A DNA stretch of 64,000 bases from Planctomycetaceae bacterium (GTDB taxonomy: Bacteria; Planctomycetota; Planctomycetia; Planctomycetales; Planctomycetaceae): assembly GCA_041398825.1 (NCBI GenBank), contig JAWKTX010000009.1:62001-126000 (forward strand), in the 5' to 3' direction. Both the position numbers and the translations under genes were made by a program. The notes below the pieces were generated by a model. The model did no database searches. It was not told the origin of the DNA and saw only the letters and a program-made list of their open reading frames with translations. Below, one piece after another: positions 36,904 to 45,125 of this stretch (the first letter of the stretch is position 1; every line of letters starts with the position of its first letter).

Positions 36904-37802
36904 TGCTAACGTCTGCATATAAGAAACGTCTTCTTGCAAGGATTCTTCTGGTCGTCGTTCTGCTTGCCGTTTCCGCTCTGCGGCCTCGAATCAACGCCTG
37001 GCTGGGAGGTGAGGAAACAGCGGGCGTTGACGTCACTGAGGTCGGTGGGGCGGACGTACCACGCCCCGAGATCCGAGCCGAACCGCGAAATGATGATCCA
37101 GAACGTGCGGGTTCAGGCAATGCTCCGGCGACAGCTGAGCTGGACCTGTCAGATGTGGTCATTCCCCGGTCCCCATACGAAGATGACACCGCGTCACCTT
37201 CCAGCGCGAACAGCGTGCGAGTTGCGAATAAGAATCGGGATGAAGGTGCAGGATCCTCCCGGAAGGACGACTCGTCTGGGATCTCCAGTTCCCGACTTGG
37301 GGATCGTGCGAGTGATTCGAAATCGCGAACTTCTGGCAATGCCCAACCGGAGCCTGATTCAGCAACAGGCCGCACGGCGGACAAGTCCGGTGACATTCAA
37401 CTCGGGCAGTTCACAGAAATCCGAAACAACACTTTTCGTTCATCTGCAGGCCTGATCTATCCTCCGGGCAGCGCTGACGGGCATCGACTACGTCATGTGA
37501 TGAAGCATGCAAAGGATGATACGTCGAAACCGGTTCACGGAGTCTTCGACGGTGATGGGGACCGTGATGTGGTTTTTGCCCTGATTGATAAGGCATGGGT
37601 GAAAGCGAAAAAAGGGGGCAGGGATGTGCGAAAAGAACGTCAGAATGATCGACTGGTTTACACCGTGCGTATGGACAATCGAGTCGGTTACGTCGGGGGA
37701 CGAGAAGGCCAGCGTCAGAAGAATCCGGAATGCCGGTTCATTCGGATTGTGATCGAAGAGGAATCAACCGTCGTCAGCGCATACCCAACCCGATCGTTCT
37801 GA
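36903..37802 (+). CDS. Membrane-anchored protein with BECR/RNase-toxin-like C-terminal domain
   Basis: A 299-residue protein. One transmembrane segment (about 10-26) is followed by a 140-residue Ser/Asp/Arg-rich disordered linker and a compact C-terminal domain (about 175-299). That domain has ADGHRLRHVMKHAKDD (His194, 198, 202), KPVHGVFD (His212), ALIDKAW, YTVRMDNRVGYVGGREG and ends VVSAYPTRSF. The His-rich opening, RIGYxGG-like strand and terminal xTAYP-like strand recall secreted RNase toxins of the BECR fold; this is inference from pattern. It overlaps the sulfatase stop by one base. No immunity gene is recognisable; the next gene is a convergent kinase. Confidence 0.5.
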   Translation: MLTSAYKKRLLARILLVVVLLAVSALRPRINAWLGGEETAGVDVTEVGGADVPRPEIRAEPRNDDPERAGSGNAPATAELDLSDVVIPRSPYEDDTASPSSANSVRVANKNRDEGAGSSRKDDSSGISSSRLGDRASDSKSRTSGNAQPEPDSATGRTADKSGDIQLGQFTEIRNNTFRSSAGLIYPPGSADGHRLRHVMKHAKDDTSKPVHGVFDGDGDRDVVFALIDKAWVKAKKGGRDVRKERQNDRLVYTVRMDNRVGYVGGREGQRQKNPECRFIRIVIEEESTVVSAYPTRSF

Positions 37803-37868
37803 CCGATTGGCTGTATGAGGCTCCGCATTCACTACCACAATAGAAGGGAGGAGCGAAAGGGTGTCGGG

Positions 37869-39284
37869 TCAGGGATTCCGATCGGACAAGCGGCTTTGTA
37901 CATTGCGAATCATGTTCCCGACTCGCGATGTTCTGGACGCAGCGAGTGGCTGGCCGGCGATAAAACGCATCAGATCGTTGTGAAGCGCCTCGGCCGATTG
38001 GTAGCGTTCGTCAGGATCGCGTGCGATGCATCGAAGAATGATCGATTCGAGATCTTTCGGGAGCTCCTTCCGGATTTCCCGAGGCGGTTGTGGAGACTCA
38101 TCAAGAATGCAGGCCAGCAGACGGTCTCGACCTACTGCTGCGAAGGGTGGCAGCTGAAGACTCAGTTCATACAAGGTCATTCCAAGAGCATAGATGTCGC
38201 TTCGGACATCTGCTGGTTTCCCCATGAGGCGTTCGGGCGACATATATCGCAGCGTCCCAGCCATGCGCTGCTCATGGTCTTCATCCATGTTGCGTACTGG
38301 GCGATTGCGAATGCCGTACAGCTGAATGGCCTGTTGTTTCGAGAGGATTCCTGCAGATTTTCCACCATCGCTGTTCGAAGCGATGGATCCAGCGATGGAG
38401 ACTGGATCAAACGGCTGTGACAAACCAAAGTCGGTCACCCAAACGTGACCGGTGCCATCAACCAGTAGATTACCTGGCTTGATGTCATTGTGAAGGATGC
38501 CGGCGGCATGCGCGGCCTGCAGAGCCCCCGCTGTTCTGGTGGCTATGTCAGCAAATCCAATCCAGGATTCACGCGAAAGTTGCCGTCGTGACTGCGGCAA
38601 CTGTTCCACCGGATGATTCGCATGAAGCTCCGGCTGAAATCCCGTTGGCCGCGCGCGGTTCATGAGCTCAATTTCATCCCGGATGCTGACACTGCGTGTG
38701 TGCTGCAACCGTGTGATTAATCGGTCCAGACCAACACCGTAGATAAACTGCATCGAATAATAAACGTAGCCCCATTCTTCACCGCACTGATAAACCGGGA
38801 CGATTCCGGGATGATGAATCTGAGAGGCGATATGAGCTTCACGTTGAAACTTCTTCATCCACTCCGGCACAACAGAGGTTCGCCATGGAAGCAGCTTCAC
38901 GGCAATAATCTGCTGCGTCTGTGTGTCTTTGGCCTGAAAAATAACGCCCATCCCGCCACGGCCAATTTCGCAATGCAGCTCATAGCCCCCCAGCCGTTTG
39001 AATGGAAATTTTTCGGGCATGGTCCTCCTGAAAACCCCGGCCTCATTCTCCACGCGAGCTTGTTCGAGAATGTTTAAGACGGGGAAATATTCCCGGATAC
39101 GATCTGCGTGAGGAGGGAATCTTCGAGCGTAAAGTTCGACCGAAGGTCGGAGTCCCTTACGCAATTCGTCGACATATTGCGTTGCGAGGACTTCAAAGGG
39201 TTCGCGTGAACGCAGGCCTTTTTCGTCGCTCACCCGTGGCATCCCAATCAGATGAAACGTCGTATCTTCAGGTTCGGGGACCAT
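37869..39284 (-). CDS. Serine/threonine protein kinase (Hanks type) with HND loop
   Basis: A 471-residue soluble kinase without a membrane segment. Residues 30-80 form the helical preamble typical of planctomycete kinases (YVDELRKGLRPSVELYARRFP). The kinase domain starts near 100: GRGGMG is the glycine loop, Lys130 in IAVKLLP, catalytic loop HNDIKPGNLL (Asp267, Asn272), DFG at 285-287 and YMSPERL. The usual Arg of HRD is Asn, so activation-loop control may differ. An insert of about 45 residues lies between helices D and E (about 192-238). No sensor or C-terminal domain is present. An ATG at 39242 is an alternative start. Confidence 0.92.
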   Translation of the reverse strand: MVPEPEDTTFHLIGMPRVSDEKGLRSREPFEVLATQYVDELRKGLRPSVELYARRFPPHADRIREYFPVLNILEQARVENEAGVFRRTMPEKFPFKRLGGYELHCEIGRGGMGVIFQAKDTQTQQIIAVKLLPWRTSVVPEWMKKFQREAHIASQIHHPGIVPVYQCGEEWGYVYYSMQFIYGVGLDRLITRLQHTRSVSIRDEIELMNRARPTGFQPELHANHPVEQLPQSRRQLSRESWIGFADIATRTAGALQAAHAAGILHNDIKPGNLLVDGTGHVWVTDFGLSQPFDPVSIAGSIASNSDGGKSAGILSKQQAIQLYGIRNRPVRNMDEDHEQRMAGTLRYMSPERLMGKPADVRSDIYALGMTLYELSLQLPPFAAVGRDRLLACILDESPQPPREIRKELPKDLESIILRCIARDPDERYQSAEALHNDLMRFIAGQPLAASRTSRVGNMIRNVQSRLSDRNP

Positions 39285-39380
39285 GATTGTGGCAACTATT
39301 CAATGTGGCAACGATTGATGGCGGCAGGCATGAAATGTCTGGTGGTGTTCGACTGCAGATGCAAACCCCGTGATTCTGAT

Positions 39381-40175
39381 TTACCGGCGATAGTAGATTC
39401 GTTGTTCGGAAGCTGGTCGAATAACGGTGACCTGCGGTCGGGTCGCTCCACCGTTGCGCAGGAACCATGCGATGATGAATCCCGCCACAAATCCACCGAT
39501 GTGTGCCCACCAGGCGACGCCGCCTGCAGACACATCCCCCATGGCAAACGTTCCATTGGCCAGTTGCATGACAAACCAGATACCAAGGAAGATCGGAGCC
39601 GGAATCACAATGATCTGAAGGATGAAGAAGATTGGGACAATCGATTCAACTCGTGAACGCGGATAAAGAAGCATATACGCCCCCATCACACCCGCAATTG
39701 CTCCACTCGCGCCAATTGTTGGTACCGTGGATTCAGGTGATGAGAGGTAATGAATGGTGCTCGCCGCGAGACCACAGACGATATAGAACACGAAATAGCC
39801 AAGATGACCGAGCCGGTCTTCCACATTGTCGCCAAATATGTGCAGAAACCACAGATTGCCAGCCAGATGCATCAGGCCACCGTGGAGAAAAACACAGGTC
39901 AACAGTGTGGCCCATTCCGGCACGGATGCTTTCTTTAATTTGACCGCCTGAACGATCTCGCGGCGGCCAAGCGATGTTTCGACGACAATCGGTTCCTTCA
40001 CGAGGATATCCTGATCGGGATGACTAACCCTCGCGGGAACCATTCCGAATCGCAGGACCGATTCTGCTTCGCCAGATGAATGTTGCCATGCAAACACTGC
40101 AATACAAACGGCAATCATGGAATAGTTAACGAATGGTGTTGTGCTTGACGGGATACTGTCGCGAAGTGGAATCAT
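39381..40175 (-). CDS. Rhomboid family intramembrane serine protease
   Basis: A 264-residue membrane protein of about six or seven helices. The catalytic Ser157 lies in TIGASGAIAG and His225 in WWAHIGGFVAG; HLAGNLWFLHIFGDNVED contains the conserved His and Asn that form the oxyanion region. The loop after the first helix has about 60 residues. These enzymes cut membrane proteins within or near their helices. The opening PLRDSIPS is the usual rhomboid start. It lies 96 bases upstream of the kinase on the same strand; substrate is unknown. Confidence 0.95.
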   Translation of the reverse strand: MIPLRDSIPSSTTPFVNYSMIAVCIAVFAWQHSSGEAESVLRFGMVPARVSHPDQDILVKEPIVVETSLGRREIVQAVKLKKASVPEWATLLTCVFLHGGLMHLAGNLWFLHIFGDNVEDRLGHLGYFVFYIVCGLAASTIHYLSSPESTVPTIGASGAIAGVMGAYMLLYPRSRVESIVPIFFILQIIVIPAPIFLGIWFVMQLANGTFAMGDVSAGGVAWWAHIGGFVAGFIIAWFLRNGGATRPQVTVIRPASEQRIYYRR

Positions 40176-40422
40176 CGGGATTTTCTGAAGAAGTTGTTGT
40201 GAATCGGCAACAAAGCCCTACCGTCTGATTGTCCGAACCAATGTGGAATGACATCTGTTGGAAGCTTGATTTCTCAGGTGCAATGCCGCTGGCGACTGAT
40301 TTGTCTTTGCGATTCCCCGGCGCCGCGCCGTATTATTCCGCCTGCCATGTGATTCATTTCACGCCGTTTCAATCCGCGCCGTCATTCATGTTCATGAAAT
40401 CCCGGGCAGACAGGAATTATCG

Positions 40423-41411
40423 ATGAAGTCGCTTTTACTTTTGTCTGGTCTTCTCTTCGTTCATATTGGGATGTTGTCATTGTTTTCCACTGTGAAGGCA
40501 GACGAAAACGTATCGGGTAAAAGTCCTGAGGAACTCCCCGAATCGATGGTGTACTTTATTGGATCTGTCGAGCAGGTGCTGGAATCTCGGGCAATTTTTG
40601 ACCTGGGCGACGCACATTCACTCAGGGAAGGTGATGTTGTCACGGTTTTTCGATCACGCGACAACGAATATCAACCGTTGGGGACACTGGAAGTACGTGA
40701 GAGTTTCCCAACGTGGTCCGTGTCTCTCCCGACAAAGAAGTTCGTCGCCGAGACCGGCGATATCGTTGTCTTTGTACGCGCCGTCGGCGAAATCGGGACG
40801 CCACGTGCGATTCAGGCACGTTTCCTGGCTGATCAGAAGATCTCCAATCGAAATCGGAACAGCTACTCCACGGTGCGGAATGATGTCGTTGCACGGGCTC
40901 TGACAAAAGTTCAGAGAGGTCAGCCAGGCTGGGTTCAATTCAGGAAAACCATCAGCGGCACCGTTTACAGCGAATCACTGGGAAGCAATCCGTCCTCAAA
41001 TTTGCGGCGGTTAACGGACCAGATCGATCTGCTCCGAATGCTTGACCAGAGTGGATTGCCTGCGTCAGACGCAGCGAGCGACCGATGGATGATCGTCATG
41101 AAACAATTGTCGACCCGCTCTGCAAAAAGCGAATCTGTCGTGGTGCAGGAAGCCGACAATGCCGCGGCAAACTTCCGCTTCGTGATGTTCGAGCGGCTGT
41201 TGAAGACCGCCTCTTCGAAGGCAATCCGGAACAGCAGGCCCTGGCGTCGGCACTGGTCGCTTCGTTGCTGCGATATGAACAACGGAATGAGACGGCGTGG
41301 CTTGAACGGCACCTTCGGTTGAGCCAGTTTCCAGAGCTGGCCGGGGATGAACAATTTGTCATCGACATGACTGCTGTTATTCGAGAGCTCAGGGAATCTG
41401 CCGGGCAGTGA
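40423..41411 (+). CDS. Secreted protein of unknown function, interrupted by a frameshift
   Basis: The first frame (40423-41322) encodes a signal peptide (about 1-26), a beta-rich domain with DLGDAHSLREGDVVTVFR and further strands to residue 120, then a helical region. Near 41200-41203 the coding signal jumps one frame: GAA GAC CGC CTC TTC continues as EDRLFEGNPEQQALASALVA to the stop at 41411, while the original frame becomes Arg/Trp-rich. One missing base in CTGTT-GAAGAC explains it. Either a real pseudogene or an assembly error. The intact protein would have about 329 residues. I do not recognise the family. Its 3' end overlaps the convergent membrane protein gene by 23 bases. Confidence 0.7.
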
Positions 41412-43218
41412 TTGGATGCCATGTGATTTGGTAGATGTCCTTCCCATCGGCGGACGAAAAAATAAGTCGACATTCTGAATCAACCGACAACCGTTGCACT
41501 AACGAGGCAGCGTCGTAATCCTTGCGGGAAACAACGATCAGCTGCACGTTGGCCCCCCGGAGAATTGTATTGAGTGATGGTCGCCCGAACTCAGGGAATG
41601 ACGGCGTTGGGATAGTGTTGACGGCGTGTTGCAACTGAAACCATCTCGCCGGGAAGAAGCCCGAATAGCCGTTTAGCATTGGTCGGCCATGTCGAATCTG
41701 GTAGTACATCCAGTGCGCTGTTATCTCCAGATCCCGAACAGTTTGTCCCGGTGGAAATGGCAGGCATAGAATGCTGTTTCCGGGTTTCAGATGAGACTGC
41801 ACATAATCGGTCCAGTCACTTGCCGAATCCAGATCCGGAACCGCGACCAGAAGGAAGGGGGCAGGCGGTTGTTCGATCACAGCAATCAAACACACGGCCG
41901 CTACGGCAACACACCAAAGATACCCTGCTGTCCGATTCGGCTGTGCGTTGAGTCGGCGTATGTGAATACGAATTTGCAACGACAAGCGATGGATTGCTAC
42001 GAAGGAAAACACCACCAGAACCAGCTGGACAAAATAGGCAAACCGAAAAACGTTTCGTACCCAGCCAAGCCCGGGAACAATTTCCACAAGTGACTTCCAG
42101 ATATTGAAATCACTGACCTGCAGGTTAGTGCCGAGTGACAGAAAAAATGAAAGAACTGCTGTTGCGCACAGGAACAAAGTCATCCTTTGCGTGCGCGGGC
42201 GACAGACTCCCAGGAAAATCCCCAATAGTCCCAGCCCCCAGCGCAACCACCCGACGGAAAGTTGCCGACGGGTAGCGACGGGCCTGAAAGTCGATGTGAT
42301 GCTGTTGGATTGAGGATGCAGGTAGTCGGCGGCTACTGCTGACAGTGCCGCGACGGTCTTTTCCTGCCTTTCGAATTCATGCTGACTCAGATACTTTCGG
42401 ATCGGCAGCACCAGGGGCAGTACCATCGTTGCAGCGGTCAGAATGGCCACCGCTGCTGCGGTCCAAAGGTGCCAGTCTTGCGGTTTTCTGACCAGGAGAA
42501 GAACCGGGCCGCAGAGCACGATTCCAAGGAACATCGCGTGATGAATACTCAGCCAGAAGGTCGCTCCGAAGGCGAGACCGGCAACGACAGCGCGCCGCAG
42601 GCCAGGTCGTTCGCAGAGCCGGTCGAATGATTCCCAGGTCCAGAGAATGGCCCAGACTGGCATCAACTGAATGACGTCAATCTGCTGGTGGACAATCGGC
42701 AGCAGTATCACCGCGATCGATGCGGTGGCAGACAAGAATGGAGGCAGCGAGAATCTGTTTCGCAGCAACTTCGCCCCGAAGAGGCCGTTCAGCGTCAGTG
42801 ATAACAACATGTAGACTTTGTAGGAAACGACCGGTGGCACCCTGAGCCAGAATAGTGGAGCCACAACCAGAGTCGCAGGCTGTGGTTCTGAAAATGCAAA
42901 GGTCCCCCGCTCAGGAAAGAAAACAGGCGCGTGCCAATAGTTGGCGAAACCGGAAGCGGCCCGATCAGCATTCCACCACATCGAACACGCATTAAATACG
43001 GGGACTGTACTGCATTGCGTAGAACCGGTGGGAACGGTTGTTGTCAGAGACTCTGGCTTCAGAGTTGGCCACAAGACAATCGTGGATGTCAGCACGCAGA
43101 TGAGAAGAAGCAAAGAATGCTGTATCCAACGTTTCTTGGTGTAACATCGCTTCAGAATCTTCAATCGCTGCCGGAATCGATCAGAGTGATTGAATGGTAA
43201 TGGTTGATCTCCGGACAC
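41389..43218 (-). CDS. Polytopic membrane protein, GT-C glycosyltransferase-like
   Basis: A 609-residue protein with about eleven or twelve transmembrane segments and a soluble C-terminal part (about 450-609). The first external loop after helix one (about residues 55-115) carries charged residues including FFPERGTFAFSEPQ, and the overall plan matches GT-C fold transferases or YfhO-like proteins that use lipid-linked sugars. No family motif is decisive. It lies 65 bases after the metal ABC ATPase gene on the same strand and could be the last gene of that run, but it is not an ABC-3 permease. Confidence 0.65.
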   Translation of the reverse strand: MSGDQPLPFNHSDRFRQRLKILKRCYTKKRWIQHSLLLLICVLTSTIVLWPTLKPESLTTTVPTGSTQCSTVPVFNACSMWWNADRAASGFANYWHAPVFFPERGTFAFSEPQPATLVVAPLFWLRVPPVVSYKVYMLLSLTLNGLFGAKLLRNRFSLPPFLSATASIAVILLPIVHQQIDVIQLMPVWAILWTWESFDRLCERPGLRRAVVAGLAFGATFWLSIHHAMFLGIVLCGPVLLLVRKPQDWHLWTAAAVAILTAATMVLPLVLPIRKYLSQHEFERQEKTVAALSAVAADYLHPQSNSITSTFRPVATRRQLSVGWLRWGLGLLGIFLGVCRPRTQRMTLFLCATAVLSFFLSLGTNLQVSDFNIWKSLVEIVPGLGWVRNVFRFAYFVQLVLVVFSFVAIHRLSLQIRIHIRRLNAQPNRTAGYLWCVAVAAVCLIAVIEQPPAPFLLVAVPDLDSASDWTDYVQSHLKPGNSILCLPFPPGQTVRDLEITAHWMYYQIRHGRPMLNGYSGFFPARWFQLQHAVNTIPTPSFPEFGRPSLNTILRGANVQLIVVSRKDYDAASLVQRLSVDSECRLIFSSADGKDIYQITWHPITARQIP

Positions 43219-43283
43219 GATTTATGAACCTGAATGGGTCGAGTTGCTGATAAGCAGGCACAATTGGGCATGCACGAGTCAGC

Positions 43284-44060
43284 TTACATCGAACGTTCTC
43301 GGCGACGCATCGCTTCAGTGGCTTCTTCAAGCAGCGTTAAACGTCCACCGTAAGTCTTTTCCAGGTTTTCTCTGGTGAAGACATCGTCGACCGGACCGTG
43401 AGCTACGACTCGCATATTGAGCAGAATGACGTAGTCGAAGTACTCAGGGACCGTATGCAAATCGTGATGGATCACCAGTGACGTTTTTCCGTTTTGCTTC
43501 ATCTCTCGCAGGATTTCGACGATGGTTTTCTCGGTAGCTGCGTCGACAGCTGCAAACGGTTCATCCATCAGATAAAGATCTGCATTCTGGACGAGAGCAC
43601 GGGCCAGGAATGTGCGTTGCTGCTGTCCGCCCGACAACTGGCTGATTTGCCGCCCTGCCAGGTCAGCAATCCCGACTCGATTCAACGCCTCTAATGCGTT
43701 CTGACGGTGACGCCTGCGGACCGGTCGACACCATCCAATCTGGCGGTAAAGGCCCATTGTCACGACATCAAGGGCACTAATCGGAAAATCCCAGTCCACG
43801 CTTTCGCGCTGTGGGACATAGCCGACACGGTGTCGATTCTGGTGATAAGTCTGACCGAAGACCCTGACACGTCCGGATGCGCGAGGGATCAGATCCAGGA
43901 CAGCCTTCAACAGGGTGCTTTTGCCGGCACCATTCGGTCCAACAACTCCCACCAGTGCCCCCGGAGGGATATCGAAACCAACGTCCCAGATGACGGGTTT
44001 GCGATGATACGCAACGGTCAGGTCATAAACGGAAAGTGGAGTGCTGTCGGTGAGGTTCAT
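43284..44060 (-). CDS. Metal ABC transporter ATP-binding protein (Mn/Zn type)
   Basis: A 258-residue ATPase with Walker A GPNGAGKST near residue 41, Q-loop GYVPQRESVDWDFP, signature LSGGQQQRTFLARALVQ, Walker B LYLMDEPFAAVD and switch His in LVIHHD. The QRxxVDWDFP and FPISALDVVTMG wording is typical of the TroB/MntB/ZnuC branch that feeds manganese, zinc or iron uptake. The substrate-binding gene lies 18 bases upstream. The permease expected next to it is absent; the downstream membrane protein does not match that family. Confidence 0.93.
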   Translation of the reverse strand: MNLTDSTPLSVYDLTVAYHRKPVIWDVGFDIPPGALVGVVGPNGAGKSTLLKAVLDLIPRASGRVRVFGQTYHQNRHRVGYVPQRESVDWDFPISALDVVTMGLYRQIGWCRPVRRRHRQNALEALNRVGIADLAGRQISQLSGGQQQRTFLARALVQNADLYLMDEPFAAVDAATEKTIVEILREMKQNGKTSLVIHHDLHTVPEYFDYVILLNMRVVAHGPVDDVFTRENLEKTYGGRLTLLEEATEAMRRRERSM

Positions 44061-44078
44061 CAGACGGACAGTCGGCGG

Positions 44079-45125
44079 TCAATGGTTTGGAAGCGAGCCC
44101 TTGAAGCCCCCGGAGGGAACGGTCCCACCGAGTGCTCGGGCGATGGAAGTAAAGTTGTGGTCCATCATACCAGTGTATGTCCCTTCCCACGAACCAGTTG
44201 GCCCCATGGCATCTGAAAACAATTCACCGCCGATTTCGACCCGCTGTCCTCGGGAGGCCGCACCATCAATCAAAGCAGTGATGTTTTTTCTGGGGACGCT
44301 GCTTTCAACGAACACAGCGGCGACCTTCCGATCAACCAGCATGTCGACCAGTTCGTTGATACGCTGTAATCCAGCCTCTGACTCTGTTGACAAACCCTGA
44401 ACCCCCACAACCTCCAGCCCGTAAGCTCGCCCGAAGTATCGAAAGGCATCGTGCGAAGTGATCAGGACGCGCTGTTGTTCGGGGACCGAACCGAGGACCG
44501 ATTTGCCGTATTCGTGCAGGTGAAGCAGTTCTTCCTGAAGTTCTTCTCCTCTTTGCTCGAACTGCAACCTCGAACTCGGTCGAAAGTCTGAAAGCGTTTT
44601 AACGATGGTTTCGACGCAGGTCGACCAGAGGCTGACATCCATCCAGATATGCGGATCGGCGTGACCTTCGGAATCCGGCGGGTGAATCACGCGATCGGGC
44701 GCCAGGGCAGAAGTGATTGCGATCGAAGGAGTTGAATCGGTCGTCTTTCGAAGTGTATCCGTCAGACGCCCTTCAAGCATGTAACCTGAATAAAAGACAA
44801 CATCCGACAGCATGATTGTTCGAACATCATCGCGTGTTGCACGGTAAAGATGCGGATCGACCCCATCTCCCATCATTTGTGTGACCCTGACCTGATCGCC
44901 GCCCACAATGCGAACGAGGTCTGCCACCATTCCGACTGTGGCTGCTGCTTCCAGCGGGCCAGACTGGTTCCGGGGTTCGCTGGAGTGATCGGCGAACTCG
45001 ATGCATCCGGGCTGGCTGGCAAGAAACAGGGACAGCACCAGACAGTAGCAGGCAACTTGCGGCTGCCGAAATCGGCACTTCCTGATCCAACGGAAACGGA
45101 AGTATGGGGCTGACGATCCGAACAT
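44079..45125 (-). CDS. Metal ABC transporter substrate-binding lipoprotein (TroA/ZnuA type)
   Basis: From ATG 45125 the protein has 348 residues. The start overlaps the stop of the GH32 gene (TGATG), so upstream in-frame codons to 45167 are rejected. The lipobox ASQPGC (about residue 40) marks a lipoprotein. Metal ligands of the cluster A-I family are visible: His in GVDPHLYRATRDD, His in ADPHIWMDVSLW, His in ITSHDAFRYFGRAYG and Asp in LFSDAMGPTG, a His-His-His-Asp set as in TroA and many zinc binders. There is no His-rich loop of the classic ZnuA kind. It delivers the metal to the ABC transporter whose ATPase is next. Confidence 0.92.
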   Translation of the reverse strand: MFGSSAPYFRFRWIRKCRFRQPQVACYCLVLSLFLASQPGCIEFADHSSEPRNQSGPLEAAATVGMVADLVRIVGGDQVRVTQMMGDGVDPHLYRATRDDVRTIMLSDVVFYSGYMLEGRLTDTLRKTTDSTPSIAITSALAPDRVIHPPDSEGHADPHIWMDVSLWSTCVETIVKTLSDFRPSSRLQFEQRGEELQEELLHLHEYGKSVLGSVPEQQRVLITSHDAFRYFGRAYGLEVVGVQGLSTESEAGLQRINELVDMLVDRKVAAVFVESSVPRKNITALIDGAASRGQRVEIGGELFSDAMGPTGSWEGTYTGMMDHNFTSIARALGGTVPSGGFKGSLPNH

